Assembly: GCA_013398275.1 (NCBI GenBank)
Contig: VZSE01008773.1
Span: 189,971-253,970, forward strand
From: Promerops cafer
Taxonomy: Eukaryota > Chordata > Aves > Passeriformes > Nectariniidae
Reading direction: 5' to 3'
DNA length: 64,000 bases
Shown here: positions 24,901-39,424 of the stretch, piece after piece
Layout: each line of letters begins with the position of its first letter
How positions within the stretch are numbered: the stretch's first letter is position 1
Translations under genes and position numbers: made by a program
Notes under the pieces: generated by a model
The model's database searches: none
The model's input: only the letters and a program-made list of their open reading frames with translations
Told to the model about the DNA's origin: nothing

Positions 24901-27900
24901 GAGACTACTAGTAGGCAGTGCCAATGTTCAGACTCCATGATATGACTTCAGCTCTTCATAATCAGGGTCAGTGTTTTTTTCCATACCAAACAACAGCAGC
25001 ATCAAGGAGAGCTATGGTCCTAATAAAAAAATCATCTGACAAGAATCAAAGGGGCAGAAAATAACGCAGTAGTAAATCTGAATGGTAATATAGTTGGTTT
25101 AGCTATTTGGCCAATTCTTAAAACAATAGTCCCTTTGTGTTAGATTTCCACTATGACCGTACTACATGCCCAACATAAATATTGGTACCATTTGATTAGA
25201 ACTGTGACTCCACAATGTATGTTGATGATTCAGTCATAGGGAACAGTTCAAAAAATTGAATTAATGCTAAAAGGTTCTTGATTCTATCAGATTTAGTACC
25301 TAAATCAAAGGAATTGTATCTGCAAAATACTGATACAAAAAGTTTCATCTGTATTGTGTCTCCACAAATAGGCAGAAGAAAATGATGTTTTTAAATAGAG
25401 TTTGCTAAAGTTAATGCTACTTTTCTCCCTCTGACGTGCTATTCTGTTTAACAACTGCATCATTATTGTTAAGGGTTTGAGGTTGCAGTACAGGCTATGA
25501 ATCTAATTAGGCATGGAAAACACAACATTAGTGGGGTGGTCAACAGTGTTATTTCTGAAAAACCTTTTGAAAAATTACCTAGGTTTGCCCTGATGTCTTT
25601 TTTGTTTTTTTTTTTTTCCCAGCATGATGGTGACTCCACTGGAGCTTCTCTTAGGGAAAATTTTTCTATAAGATTTTTATTGGTGCTTTAATGTATCCTA
25701 GTAAGTGAACAAATTGACACAGTTGTTCATTTTTACATGTAAAAAGTTTCGAATAACAATGTTTTCTCATTAATTACTGGATATCATTGCAGCAGAGTTT
25801 CTGTTAGAGTTCAGTTAATCATAAAGTGCTAACTAATGAATCAATACTTTCCAGTTTTTGGATAGCACCTGGGCTTACTCATTTTGTTGATACTGCCTCA
25901 GTCATTAAATATGTGTCTGTAATAATAAGACTAACAGTCACTGAAAATAAACCCTACAAGCAATAAGGGCCATCTAATCTAAAATATCAGAAACAGCAGT
26001 TATACTCCACCATCTCAAATGAACACTTAATAACCTGGAACTAAATCCCTTCAGGCTCCATTTATGATATGCACACACTTCTGCTACAGTGATGAAAAAT
26101 ACTCCATTTTCCCAGAACTAATGACCCCTCTATTAGATGTACTAGAGAACTGTGGAATAAGTCTATCAACAAACTAACAAGAGTGCACATGTTTGAAAAA
26201 GGTTTTGCCTAAATCACTGGCAAATTTTAGTCTTCCCACCTATAAAAAGCCCCTTTGGAGCCATTTCAAACTTCTGTAGCATGTGTTTGGTGAAGACAAT
26301 TTCTGTACATTTTAATTTTGGTTACCTTTGGCCACTACAGTTAATGAGGAGCAATACTTAGAAGTAATTAATATGTAACACTTCACTATGTTCAGATAAA
26401 TTACTATTGTCCCATGGGATGTTTTATTGCTTTAATTGGTGGATGCAGTTTAAAATATCCCTTTATCTCAAAACCAAAAGGGTTTTATTTTTATTACAGG
26501 GAACCTTTGAAGAACATCTCAAAGTAGATTCAAACATCTCTTACAGCTTTACTGCAGAGATTTTGACAGCATTCTGTTAATGTATCACTACAAAGATTAA
26601 GGATGCAGAAAATAAGTATGCCTTGAATTACTTTAGCTGTTATATTTATAGTTTAACCTGAGCACTGCTTTTGCATACTCTGGAATCAACAGGGAACACA
26701 GCTAGTCCTGACAATAAGACTAACATTTCTTCCAGCAAGCTAGTTTTAAAAAATACAATACTGACTAGCCCAAATACTGCTACATTTGAGCTATCATTTT
26801 CAACAAAAGCCAGTAAATTTGAGCAGCTACACTGCCTAGTTCCATCTGTGCTATCTTTTCTTTGAGGTATTTTCTTATTTGGAATTGCTGGCACTTCACT
26901 TTTAAAGGCTACCATCCGAGTGAAAATTCTTCTGGCTGACAGTCCTCAACTAGCCTTAAGAATATCTGGTATTTCTGCTGGCAAGTAGGCAAGAAGAGTG
27001 CACAGATAGGCTGCAGGACTTAATGAACAGAGGAGTTTAGTTTTTTATGTTGTCAAGAAACAAAATCAAAATTTGAACTGGGAAAAATACAGCCTTCTAT
27101 CATGAATTCTAGTCAACTCTATTGAATTCTAGACAGGCTTCGGGAGATTTGTTCTGGTCTGGCATTTCTACCTGTCCCTGTTCTCCAAGCTGTATCTCCT
27201 AGGCTGTAGCGCAATTCCTGACTTGCACATGTATATATTTCCTAACAAGAACATTCATCTTGGAAGACTTGATTCAGAAAATTATTTTTTAATCACTGGA
27301 AACAAACAGAAATAAAAGTAATCAATAATGCTTCTTGATGCTCCAAATTACTCCAGATTAACAAGCTGATTAAAATGTAAACCAAGTTAAACATACACAT
27401 GTGAATTTTGCCTGCAGGAAACCCATTTTTTCCAGTAGCAGCATTAAATCAGTTATAAATGAAACAATGAGAGCCTTCCACATAGGGGACTGGAATTACA
27501 GTCAAAGATAAGGTTTTTGCTTCCAAAGAGAAATACATGCAGACATACTATTTTAAATGCTTCAGCAATTCTAATCTCAGTTTTAGGAAAATGTCAGTTT
27601 CTAATGCCCCATGTCAACACAGTGAGCATACGCTATCTCCTGGTCTCTTAATATTTGGTGTTCTGAACAATTTCACCTGGCAGCTTCCCTGCTATGGGTG
27701 GAATACATCAGAGAGCAACACCATGCTAGGGAATGTAAAACACCAATTCAGCACATCCCCAGCAACCTCAGGCACACAGGATCTAGGAAGCTCTAAACAC
27801 AAAATAAAGCAACTTACAGAACAAAAGATTTTAAAATATTCTCTTGGTTTATTTTTCATTTATTTATGGGAGGTGTTTGTGTGGGGTATGGGGGTCTGTC

Positions 27901-30900
27901 AGAGGCGTAAGGACAAAGAAGGGACATTTAAGTCCCTGGCAGTGGCAAGCTGAGCTTCTGCTCCCTCAGTCTGGAAATAGGCTCTGCATTTTCGTACAGG
28001 ACCTGTTTTACACCTCTATTCTGTGTCACTGAGGGTGACTGAGGAGTAAGGCAGGGTGTGCTCCATCATCTTCTCCGAATGCTAAAGATCTCTGCAAGAA
28101 GGCCATGTGAGATGGAAGACCACCCAGACAGCTGCCTCCACAGCTCATGCTCTTCTAGCAGGACTAAGAGATAAAGTGACCTCCTGGCCCCACTTTTCAT
28201 AGCCTTCCCAAGCTACTTGAAGCTGCCCTTCTGTTATTGAGAGCAGCAGCAGCAGCCCACTAGGTCTGTGACTGCCACCATGGGAAAGGGCCCTGAGGAC
28301 AGGAATTTAGAGGCTCTTTGATTTTCTCTTCTCTGTTACCCTGAAATGGCATTTGACTGAAGTTGCTTGAGAACTGCTGGATGCTCTCATGTCAGTTCCA
28401 AATTCAACCATCTGCAGCAGTATGACAGTCACAGGACAAACTGTGGTTGGTGCACGTGAGTCGGTGTTTCTCTTCAGTGCTCCCTAGCAGCTCCATGACA
28501 AGAGAAGGAATGTCTAAGAAATAGAAGATGGAAGCTAAAGTCAGGGCAAGATCTTTCAGTGCTAATTTTAAGTAAAATAGCCAAATTAATAACTGTGAGC
28601 ATGACACTAATGCAATCCTCTGAATACCAGAGAACTCCAGCCAGATGTTTCCTGGGTGAGACTTCTGCTGGATTAGGGAGAACTGGCCTACTGAGGACAA
28701 GCGCCCTTGGCTGAGCACAGTGAAACATCACATGAGTCAAACTGGGAGTGGAACTGCAGTGGAGAAGAGGTATGTGCTGAACTTCACATTCAGCTTGGCT
28801 AATGCCACCCGTCACCAGGGGCAATCTGCTGCACCCACACCAAGCAATTTCCCTGCAGTCATCATAAATTCACACACAAAACATATAGCTCCCTAATTGC
28901 AGCTTTATGCTGCCAAGAGTGAGCACACAACCACGGGATGGTGCCTCCATGCTTCTTTCATTCAATGAGTCACGCGACCTGAGGATGAGCAGCCACCTTG
29001 ACACTAACCTTTTCTGCCTGTAATTCTGGCAAGGCTTTGAAGGTTGACTGGGAAGACCCTGATTTCCATGGATTCAAAACTCTGAGTCTTGCTCTGGCTA
29101 CCTCTAGCAACAAAGGAAATACAGAAAATTCACGATGAATCTCTGCTGATTTAGTTCTCCAACAAATCAGCAAGAAGCCCTGACTTTTAAAAATTCTCTT
29201 TTCTTTGTCAGATTCTCAGAGTCCAACATCAATGACCTCCAAGTCACACTACAAGACATAAATATCTCTGTAAGCTAGAACAGCAAAGATGCCACACAAG
29301 TGAGTAAAATAATAATTCATTGTCTATGCAGTTACTGAGAATGGATGAAAAGAGAAAGAGGAGCTGTCATTCTCAGTAGCTTCATGTTTCCTCCAGATAA
29401 AATTCAAAAGGTAGTTTGAGATCCAATTTACAAGGAATTGAGATTTCAATAAAATTTGCATCAAGGGAATAAGTAAAAGCAGAAAGCTATTCAGACAAAG
29501 CTAAAAGAGAAACTGTGAAGGAGGGTACTGACAACATTCAACATTTATTTGTCTCCAAAGAGAAGAAGCATCATTAAAAGGTTCAGCTCTGCAATTCTCA
29601 CAGGGTAAAAGAGTTAAACACAATATAGTTCAGTTCTCAAAACTCAAGAGCTTGTTGCCTTGTTAGTTAGGAATAGGCTAATAAGCACAGGTAACCAAAT
29701 TCATGCTTTAATTGGCATCTTGCTCCAACTGCCAGGAAATATAGTGACATTATTTTGCCTACTCCCTGAAGAAAGAATTTGTTATATCATAATGCAGAAC
29801 TCCCAGAGCATGCATGGTATTGCTTTTGTGAGGAAATCCAAAAGAGATCCTAAAGTTTCATGTTAAATCGTATGTGTGAAAACTCTGTATCTTAAAAACT
29901 CCCAACCTTTCCTTCTATAGCACAATTATTTGTATACTTCAGATCTTCAATACAACTAAATGCAAGATATGCTGTTAAAAAATTAGCTTTGTTTAGATGT
30001 CACAAAAAATATAAATACATATGAACAAAGTAAAATGCTGAGCAATCATTAGCCAAAATATTATCTGTATATTCAGTATATTAAAAATAATATACCAAAT
30101 ATCACCAATGTACCAAATAATATTAAGTACAGCATATGATAAGCAAAAATATTTTAGCAATTATGCATATATATTTTGCCCACTTAAGATTTCACACATT
30201 TATTCATAGCCAAATTAAAAGCTAAATATAGGTGGGTTTTGATGAATTCAAAGCAAAAGGAAAGCAAAGAGTCAGAATTCCTGCATGAATATGGGAGGTT
30301 TTTTTCAATAAGTTAAAAACAAATGCTCTGTGGTTTAAAAACTGCTGTATTGATGCAACACATGGTAGAAGTTTCAATTTTGGTGTTTTTTATGGTTCCC
30401 ACAGAGATGCTTTGGCAGATTTAGTACTGCAACATCTAATTGTTGGTACCAGTTTTCTGACTGCCAGGCTCCCAACCCATCTAAGCATACAGGTACAATT
30501 TGGTGAACCAGCCTAAGCCAAGAGTGAAGGCTTTACACTGAAATGTGAGTCCTTGACCTGGGAGAACTGAAGTACAGATGTAATTTCCATTCTGTCATCC
30601 TGGCTAGGAAATGCACTAACCTGCAGCTGGTAAGGAGAAATGGGCAGGTGGGGGTGGTAATGTCCAAAACTCCTGCAGCTAAATATGACACAGCTAATCT
30701 GTTGGAGTCCTAAATCCTCAGCTGAAGCTGTCACAGAGAGCCAGCCTGTGCAAACCACTCTGGTCAGAACGAAGGAAAAGTTGGGGTTAGTCTATGCAGT
30801 CCAGTCAGCCACTTTTCAGGTTTATTAAGGCAAGCAGACTATCAAAGGGGCCAGATGTTAATCCTTTGAGGATGGCAAAAGGATTAAAAAAGGACACAAA

Positions 30901-33009
30901 AGAGGAGCTAATACTTTGAACCCTTCACCAGGAAGACACAACTAGAAATTTTCTTCTCTGCCTGACAAGTATGATCATATTGCTCTGATATCTGAAACCA
31001 GACAATGAACAAATATGTAACACGATAAATAGCTGGATTTTTTAAACCTTCCTGATGCTGAAAGATGCTTGTTTGTTCATGAAAGTTATCTGCTTTATAC
31101 TGCCTTTTAACATGTGTGTTTTCTCTCCAGATGAAACAAGAACAAGTGAACTAGAAGAGAGGGAAGAGTGTCACAGCTCTTGAAATTCAATCTGTCTTAC
31201 CTTATATTGCTAATTTGGGGTGGAGAAAATGATGTGGTTTAATTTACAATTAGGAATCCTCCTTAATGATGCCTTTTCTCCACAGCTCTTACATAGGACA
31301 TATACCTATTACAGAAACCTAAAAATAAAGAATATTTCACAGTCCAGCTCTAGTATTGTTGCCACTTCTTTTGACAGATTGATCAAAACAAATACAGACA
31401 GCAGAAAAAAGCAGTGAGGTTTTCTGACCAAACATGATTTGAAGGGCATGGTAAAGGAGCAGCTGACAAAAACAGAAGTCTTTCTGCACTGCAGTTAATG
31501 TTCAGAAAAGTTCTTTAGTATGTGGTTATAAACAGTTCTTGACAATAAGACAATGCACAGTTATGTATTTGGTTTGCATACTTATGTTCCCACATCCCAT
31601 CAAAACAAAAAATATTCATTGAATATAGAGTAAAACTCTCTGTGTTCCACGTAAATTTTCAGTGAAAGCAAGTCCTGTGCCATTTACTGCAAACATGAAA
31701 CTAACTCTACACAATGATGAAACTTTTAAATTAATACTACATCTTGTTTTGTCTTGCCAGATTTCAGCAAGTTTAGCTAAAAAACTCCCACTTTTACCCT
31801 TCAGGAATTTTGGTTGCAACCTCCATTAACCACGCCAAACTCCCTCAGGAAATGGAGTTAGATGTTTGTTACTACTATAAGTTAACTAAAATTGTGTTTT
31901 ACCTTCAAATTGACAATTTTGGGGAGAATGAAGGATGAGCCATTGCCCAGAATGACAGGCAGAATGTCTAAAATAGCACCCATTAATTAAGAAATCACCA
32001 AGACAGTATTTTTACCAAAGTTTTGCTTTGACTATCCTGAATAAAAATAAAGATCCACATGAAACACATATAGTACCAGCAGCACAATAAGCTTTCAGCC
32101 ATAACACTACTGTTGCTTGGCAGATCAAGTTTTCTGGAATGAGATGCCCAGTCTTTTGAACTATGAGTGACTGTATTTGGCACACTGAGTCACCAAATTT
32201 ACCTTATGTAAAGTGAAGAACATGCACTTGTTTTCTTGGCTAAACTAGATTTAGAGAGCATTCAGAACCAGTCAGAGCCAGTCATGGTTTTTCCCAAACG
32301 TCTGCCATTCCCTGTATCACAAGAGATGACAATGGATGGAAGATAAGTGCTACAAAGTAAAATCTCAGCTTCTATCAATTTAATGGAGCTTGGCCTTTGT
32401 GTTCAGTGCTGCCAGGATTTCTCCCCAGCTTTATTCATCAGCCAGAGAATGGCAGGGAATTGGACTCAGCTCAGCTTTAGGGGCAACCACATCATCATAC
32501 TCAGAATATTTTACCATTTTTGTGCATTTAGGTAAATCCAGACTCATAATTACTTCCTGCACTCCCCTGTGAGCTGATTTCTTTCAGCTCTATTCTTTCC
32601 CTTTTTCTTTTGCTGGCAGAAGCTTTTCTAAAGGACAGAAGAATAGTCGCTTTGGGGAATCAAACTCCAGAGTATCACAGGCAGTAGAGCTGTCTGTATG
32701 CCAGGCACTCCAGATATCCTGTGCAAGGACTGTAGTAGTTTTGGGAGATAACTGGAGAATACAAAATAAAATTGTCACACCACATTTCACAAAATTTTAT
32801 AAACAAATTATTTCAGAAATTTCTTTCTCTTCATCCTCTACTATTTCCCTAGTTTACACCCTTGAACATATTATTTATAAACACATAAAATTTTTGTATG
32901 ATGTCTAAAAAAAATTACTACAAATCAATTTTTCACTATTTGCACAGACTCCTTGACTTTTGCAAGAGTTCAGACTAAAACAGCATAACATTTACAGAAA
33001 TCGTTGGAG
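21901..33009. other. long intergenic region, no gene supported
   Basis: About 11 kb of AT-rich DNA. I found no RNA gene, CR1 tail or LTR. A slightly GC-richer patch lies at about 28030-28480 without recognisable coding content. A small 10-bp tandem pair (GTAGTCGGAT twice) is at 22537-22556. One membrane-segment open frame on the minus strand (22215-22365) is listed as a finding and not as a gene. Confidence 0.45.
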
Positions 33010-33022
33010 TGCCACCTATTGG
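33010..33022 (-). promoter_or_regulatory. CTCF-like core motif
   Basis: The minus strand reads CCAATAGGTGGCA, which agrees with the CTCF core (CC-A/G-C/G-C/T-AG-A/G-G/T-GGC-A/G) at 12 of 13 positions. A single motif match is weak evidence of binding. Confidence 0.3.
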
Positions 33023-35837
33023 AAATAGATGTACAAATGAAAAATACCTTGGTTAACTGCGTAAAATAATTATTTATTACCCAAATGTTGGTTTAACTAG
33101 ATCAAGTTAAGAGGCTTTAAAATGTTTATAAATCATGTTCCATTCATAATTATGGTTAAATTTAGATCAGTTTGTAATGTAAAAAAAAATAGCCTCTCTA
33201 AGGAGCAAAACACTAGAAAGTGGCAAAGGTTTATAGCCCTGGACTATAAAATAGCAAATATCAGAGCAGATCTCCTAGAATAATCACCTGCCTAAAACCT
33301 GACTCACTTTACTAAGCTGTATATCCATGACTGGTGTAAATAGTTTCATGTCAGATCCTGGTTTTCACTCTGCAGAGATATATGTAATCTTTAGGCTCAC
33401 ATGGTTCAGCTGTGTTTTAGACTCTGGATATAAATTATTAATTTTCCCTATGGACAGCTGTCACCTTGAGATAAAACAGACCTGACCTCCCATGGAAAAC
33501 CTACAAATCACTCAGGGACAGTACAAGTAATTTTAATAAAATGATCTTCAGCTGTCATTTCTGTTCAGACAACACTCAGGCAATGGCATAAGTGACTTCT
33601 CTCCTTGTGTCTCCCATGAACAGATCAATTTATGGATTTTTCCTCACTACTTTCCCAGCAGTATCTTCAGCTTTTCTATTAAGTGAAAGTATGCTGATTT
33701 ACACTTAAAATTAAAAGACAGTACTCAAATACAGAAAGCAACTGAAAAATTTGGCCCAGTTTTGATCCTTGAACTTGATCCTTGAGCTGTCTGCGCTCCC
33801 TCCTCCCTTATCACCCAGCAAGCAGGGCCATTGCCTGAAGAGCATCACTACCGAAATCCTGACACATCTGTTTCATTTCCTCATCTTTACTACTGTAGCT
33901 TCCTCCTCTGTGGCTTTATCAGCCCTCACACTAAAAGAAGCAAAGTGTTGCCCAGCTCCTTTCTGTCCAAACATCCCAGCCTTAATCTCAGAGTCACACT
34001 ATTCCTCTTACAAGTCCTTCTGTTAATTAGCACTGACCCCTGACCAGCTCATGACAGCTTCTGTAGCAGCTCTTTTCATGGTTATGATTAAGAGAGCTAC
34101 ATGAACCCAGAGTGGTAGCTTTTGTAGATTGCTCCAGGAAAAAAACAAAGCAGAAAAAAACTGTGGTTAATTATATATGTTAGCATTGAGTAGAAAGAAA
34201 TAAAAGAGTGACATGGCACAAAAACAAAGTAAAGCAAAATGCACTGGGTACTGGCTATTTCATATACTCAGTCCTCAGAATTATTCCAGCAGCCAGAATT
34301 TCAGTTTGCTTGGTTGTCTATTGTGGTATAAAATTTTCAACTCAAATTTTGGACTTAGTAGTATTTCATAAAGTGTTTACAAAAATGGCAAATGGAAATG
34401 AATTAGTGAAATACATGCTCTTTACTCTTACTCGCAATAAAGGCTACAAACACCTTTTCCATTTATGCTGCTTATAAACCAGTGTACATATATATATATT
34501 CTGACAGTATATAAATTGACAGGATCACTTTCAAAATCAGTTCTTAGTCTGTCTCACCTTCATTTCTAGCAGATGTCTGATACATAATTTCATTCTTTAC
34601 AACCACTTCTTCTTTTCCTGGTAGCTTACATCATTCTATGAGTGAACACGTTTTTATTCCTTGGTTTTATCTCTTCCTCCAGATCCCACAGAGTATGCTC
34701 CAGGCTTCTCTGTGGTTTATAAAAGACTTTTTCTCCTATAGCTTTCTCTTGAAACTTCAATCATTCTCTGCTTCCTCTTGAGGCATGCCCTCACATGTAG
34801 CTTCCCTCCTTTAACAATCTTATTTTATTCTTCTGGGGGCATATTTACAACAAAAGTTTAGGGGCATCAGAAGTAACATTTCTTTGGTGCAACAGCTGTA
34901 GACCCATATCTGATAGTAATGACATGTCTCGTATGCCCACTGTAGTATCTGCACTTGCATTGCTTACTAAGAAGAAGGAAATGTGAGGAGAATAAAAACA
35001 CCACAAAACTCTCAGTGAAATCACCTGGCCTGCTTCAGGTTTTGTGCCATATTTCCAACTTAAATGATTATGCCATAAGAATTCTAGGTGAGAACCAGTA
35101 AGGCTAAGCACAGCAGCAATTGTCTGGTGGTAACAAAAGCCTTGGAAGTCTCATCTGTGACCAGATTTTTGTAAGTACAGATTCTAGGCTCCTCCTAGTC
35201 TTTTATTTCCTTCCAACAAAATTTTTTCTTTGCATATCTAGCCATAGGTGTAGATGAACCTGTGTTTGTTCCCCACTTGGTATCTTTCAGACTGGCAATA
35301 AAGACCTAGCCATGAGGTCATATTATTCTAAATATGCATATACTTAAAGCCCAATTTTAGTAGATTTCTAAAATATTTGGTGAGGGAAGGGAAAAGAGTC
35401 TGCTGATTTTCTTTCTGCTGGACTCTGTGAAATGTAAGTTAAGTGAAGCTAATCTCTGTGTTGTTGAGATACTAGGACTTACACAAATGGGAAAAGAGAA
35501 TTGAATATTTTAAATTTTATTCATAGTCTGGAAGAAATTACAAAGTCAACATGATCTTCAATTGTAGATAGCATATTCCAACTACCTCTGACAAATTGCA
35601 CAGAAGATTTTCTGAATGTGTTTTGGAGTAGTACAGAAACAGGAGCTCAGCTCTGCCTATCAGCTAAAAGAAGCAAAGGTAGATTTCAGAGCTCTGTTGG
35701 CTCGGTTATGCAAGAGTTATGTACAGGTGACACGGCAACTGTAGATAGAAACTAAATTAATAGACATATTTTTCAAAAGCAATTAACATAGCTGAATGAA
35801 AACAAAAAAATATGCAAACATCTTTACTCTCACCAGC
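33023..35837. other. intergenic, no gene seen
   Basis: AT-rich DNA. A 13-bp imperfect tandem pair (12 of 13 identical) lies at 33762-33787. A short TA run lies near 34490. Nothing else could be identified. Confidence 0.45.
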
Positions 35838-36005
35838 CACAAAAAATCCCCCAAAAAACCAAACCAAACCAAACAAAAAAAGAAAAAACCAAACCACAAA
35901 ACCACTAAAAACCAAAGAGCCTCAAACCACAAAAAGAACAACACACACACCCATACACCAAAAAAAAAAAAAAAAACACACCAAAAAACTTAACCTAAAA
36001 AAAAC
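35838..36005 (+). repeat. A/C-rich low-complexity tract
   Basis: About 170 bp of A runs broken by C (AACCAAACCAAACC, ACACACACACCC and an 18-base A run). Open frames through it are lysine/threonine/proline-rich artefacts of composition. Confidence 0.9.
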
Positions 36006-38839
36006 CTACTGTAAGGCCTAAAGGCTTCTTTAGTTGTTTGAGGACACCAATGTTCATTCACTTTAACATGAATAGGCGTACTAAATGAATGAGGGGATTT
36101 ATTATTACCACACTATGGATCTCTCCCTTGTGATATAAATATCTGTAAAAAGCTCCCATGAGGTACGGCAAAAGACGCCTTTAACCTTTGCATACATAAT
36201 TTCAGATCAGCTTAGCATCATTTTTCTGAGAATGAAACCATATGTCAGCTAATGGCTCAGGGGACACACTGGCATATGGAGCCCTTCATGCTTTAGCTGC
36301 CAGCTTGAATCCAGCCCAGGTCCGTAACAACCAGCGCTGCTGTATCTGGAGGCTGTCGGGTAATCTGTGGGAAATGAGCTGGCCATCTCAGATCAGATCC
36401 TACAGCAAAGTTGTCCACCAGAACGTGACCACTGCAGATGGCTCAAACTTGCCCTTCTGTCAGCCGGATCAGCAAGTCAGCCAAAGATTAAATGAGCATT
36501 GTACATACATGAGTTTTCACTTGGCAGAAGTCAGTCTCCCAAGCCAGGAAGTAGAGAGTGGACATGCAGGGCACTGTCTCGGAGGAGGACCTTTCCTCAG
36601 CCAGCCATCTCCAGCTCCTTTGAGTTAGTGCTGCAACACCTGCTCCAAGCTCTTCCTCCATGCAGATTTAACCCATTAGATAGATCAGCTTTTACCACCT
36701 GCATAAATGTTCCACACATGATGGTAGGTCCTTGATTAATGATATCTCTGCTGTCTTAAATGAGGATTCAGATATGTGAGAAACCTTTTGAAAAAGGAGA
36801 ATGCGGAATTAAACTGTGTCATGATGACGAGAGGTTAAAACATGAAACCATTTTATGAAATAAAATCACTTGTATGAGGAAAATACTATATGGTAACAAA
36901 AATACTATATTTCTTTGAAATATATCTAATACTAGAAAATAATTAAATCATATAAACACATGCATTACAGTAGAGAATACTGAAGGACTGAGAAATAGAC
37001 ATTTTAAAGCCTCCTGGGAAAATATTACCAGGGAGCATGTTCATAATTTTCAACAGAAAGGATTTTTATCAGTATGAAATGTGAGTTTTCTCTTTGCAGT
37101 GCTGAAAATATTATATGTCTATATTATTGGTTCTCAGTTAGGCTTCAAAAACTATTATTTTGGTTTTATTTCCTACTAGAAAATCTACAAAGACAGACAT
37201 TTTAATGCATAACATGACACTGATGTACAGCTGGGAAATTAAGCCAGGTAAATTAATTGATAATACAGCCCTTTATGCACTCTGTGGGAGCTGTATCACA
37301 AAGGGGGCTGTAGGTGTTTACAAACAAAACAGAGACTGGGAGGTGATTTTAAGAACAGATCTGATCAGATTCCGATAATTACTGATCAGATTCTATTCCA
37401 CGTATTGCCAGGTAACAAAAGAGTTTACACGAAAGCATTAGTGGCAACAAGTACTTAGTTCATTGATATAACAGCTCATGTATACCTATTTACATGGGGT
37501 TTTTTCTTTTTTTCTGGTACCAGATGTTGGTGTTTTTAAACAGTGCAGCTTTGTGAAATAAATATGCATATGACAGAAAGCAGCATACATATTTTACACA
37601 TTTTTCTTTTTTTTTTTGCTTTTGCAAATTATATTGTTATTTTAGAAAAGGCACCTATTATGTCAAGCACTATACAGCTATCTGAGAATTCATATCCAGC
37701 TACAGAATAGAGGCTGATCTGATAAACATCCGCCATTGATACAAATTCTAGTCATGTTTTCTTCTGAAGTATTTGCTTTCAGATTACTTATACAACTATA
37801 GTATGTTCATGTAATATGTATTACATTTACCTTTTCCTTTTCAAATGTTAACTTTTGTCTTGTATTTCTGTTAAATATAGAGTTAGGATTTTTAAAGGTT
37901 TTGGCAAATGGAGTATGGACCATAGTTTCTTCCACTTCTATTTACATTATCCTGATAACAAGGTGTTGTCCTCTCAGTTACAGAAAATGTAAAGGGCAGT
38001 TTAAAGCATATGTGCATGGATTAATCTAAGGTTTACTAAAAGAAGATTAATAACAATTTGTCCATTTATTATTATCCTACAACATGGAATTTAAACAAAG
38101 CAGTACTTTTTAACACTAAGTTGCGTTGAGCACAATAAGGGTACACATTTTTCCACAGGTACCGTAATGGTGATGAAACATGAAAAACATTTGGCTCAGT
38201 AGGCTAAAGAGCATATACGAACATCAGAAACAGAATACGTATGATGTAATCAATTTTGGCACGAAGGACTGGGATTTTTAGCCACATGAATTAAAATGGA
38301 ATCAATATAAAGGCTGACACTGTTGTTGGAGAGCTGATTTTATCTCTTTTGTACCTTCTGTTGTATTTCTTTTGTATTTGACTCTCTCTTGTTTTGTGCT
38401 TTAAAATAAAAAAAAAAATCTCAGCAGTTAGGTAAAGGGTAGATAAAATGCACATATCTATCTTTAATTAAATAATTCACTGAACATAGAAAGAACAGCA
38501 TGTCATCCCTTCCTCAAAGATGGGATGGTTAAGTATTCAAGTTGATTGCTCATTAATGGCCAGGCTCAAGCACAGTTTGTGCTTGAGGTATCTTTTCTCT
38601 GACAGGAATCTTACTATATCATGTCATAACATACCTATCCCTTTTCTTAAACCTTTAGCAGGAGCACTGTTTTTTTATTTCCCCTGGACTAGAAAAATCC
38701 AACCATTTAACTCACATTTTAAATCTTTCTCACATGAGACCCACACACAGGCAGTAAAGAGTGGTGGAAGAGAACCTGGGAAGATACCCTGAGTAAAGAT
38801 CAGACAGATGGATGGGTCTGGTGACATACCTAACTTCTC
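36006..38839. other. intergenic, includes one unexplained GC-richer open stretch
   Basis: The segment 36242-36628 is GC-richer than its flanks and open for 128 codons on the plus strand, but it has no recognisable family, no splice context and no repeat signature that I know. The rest is AT-rich without identifiable content. Confidence 0.4.
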
Positions 38840-39417
38840 AGCTGGGGACACTTAATACCTTGCTAGGAAGGTCCCTGTAGGACAGCAAGCTCAAGTGAGC
38901 AGAGTGCCCTGACAGTAACAAGGCCAGGAGAGTCCTGGACTGTGTCAGCCAGAGGTAACTCGACAGTTTGAGGGCTGCCATTATTCCTCTCGGCGCTTGT
39001 CAGGCCACATCTGGAATACTTCATCCTGGTTTTCAGCTCAAGGAAAACACTGAAGAACTGGGGAGGGCCCAACAAAGATCCACCAAGTTGATTAGTGGAC
39101 TGATTTGTGTGATATACAAAAAAAACGTTGAAGAAATGTGATGTGCTCAGCCTAGAAGAGGGAGAGCTCAGCAGAGACCTTATAACAGTATTCCAGTAGC
39201 TAACAGGCAGATGCAGAGAAGATGAAATCACTCTCTGCACAGGAATGCACAGAAGACACAAGATACACAAGTTACTTCAGGGGACATTCCATCTGGATAT
39301 AGCAAAACAGTACTTCCCATGAGGACACAGGCCTGGGCAACCTGTTTGAGCAAGGGGGTTGGGCCACATGACCTCCAGAAGTCCCATCTTGACTCAACCG
39401 TTCTGTGATTCTGTGTC
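38840..39417 (+). mobile_element. CR1 LINE 3' fragment
   Basis: CR1 coding and 3' UTR phrases in order: 'caggccacatctggaatact' at 39001-39020, 'aactggggagggcccaacaa', 'cctagaagagggagagctca', then 'gggttgggccacatgacctc', 'ccagaagtcccatcttgac' and the tail repeat TTCTGTGATTCTGTG. It is 5'-truncated with many indels and no intact reading frame. Confidence 0.92.
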
Positions 39418-39424
39418 CGCTAAA

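Noticed and set aside
27537..27953. 138-codon plus-strand open frame
   Set aside because: Its composition is typical of non-coding DNA and no family is recognised. It ends in unrelated hydrophobic and basic stretches.
28404..28824. Open frames of 104 and 116 codons on the minus strand
   Set aside because: They overlap in different frames, with no recognisable domain, no splice pattern and no support for coding use.
35796..36021. Lysine-, threonine- and proline-rich open frames
   Set aside because: They are translations of an A/C-rich simple repeat.
36300..36335. tRNA-like internal promoter (AGCTTGAATCC)
   Set aside because: It resembles a B box only partly, with no matching A box at the right distance and no cloverleaf arms, so no tRNA or tRNA-derived SINE is called.
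38863..39270. 135-codon minus-strand open frame
   Set aside because: It is antisense to a degraded CR1 element.
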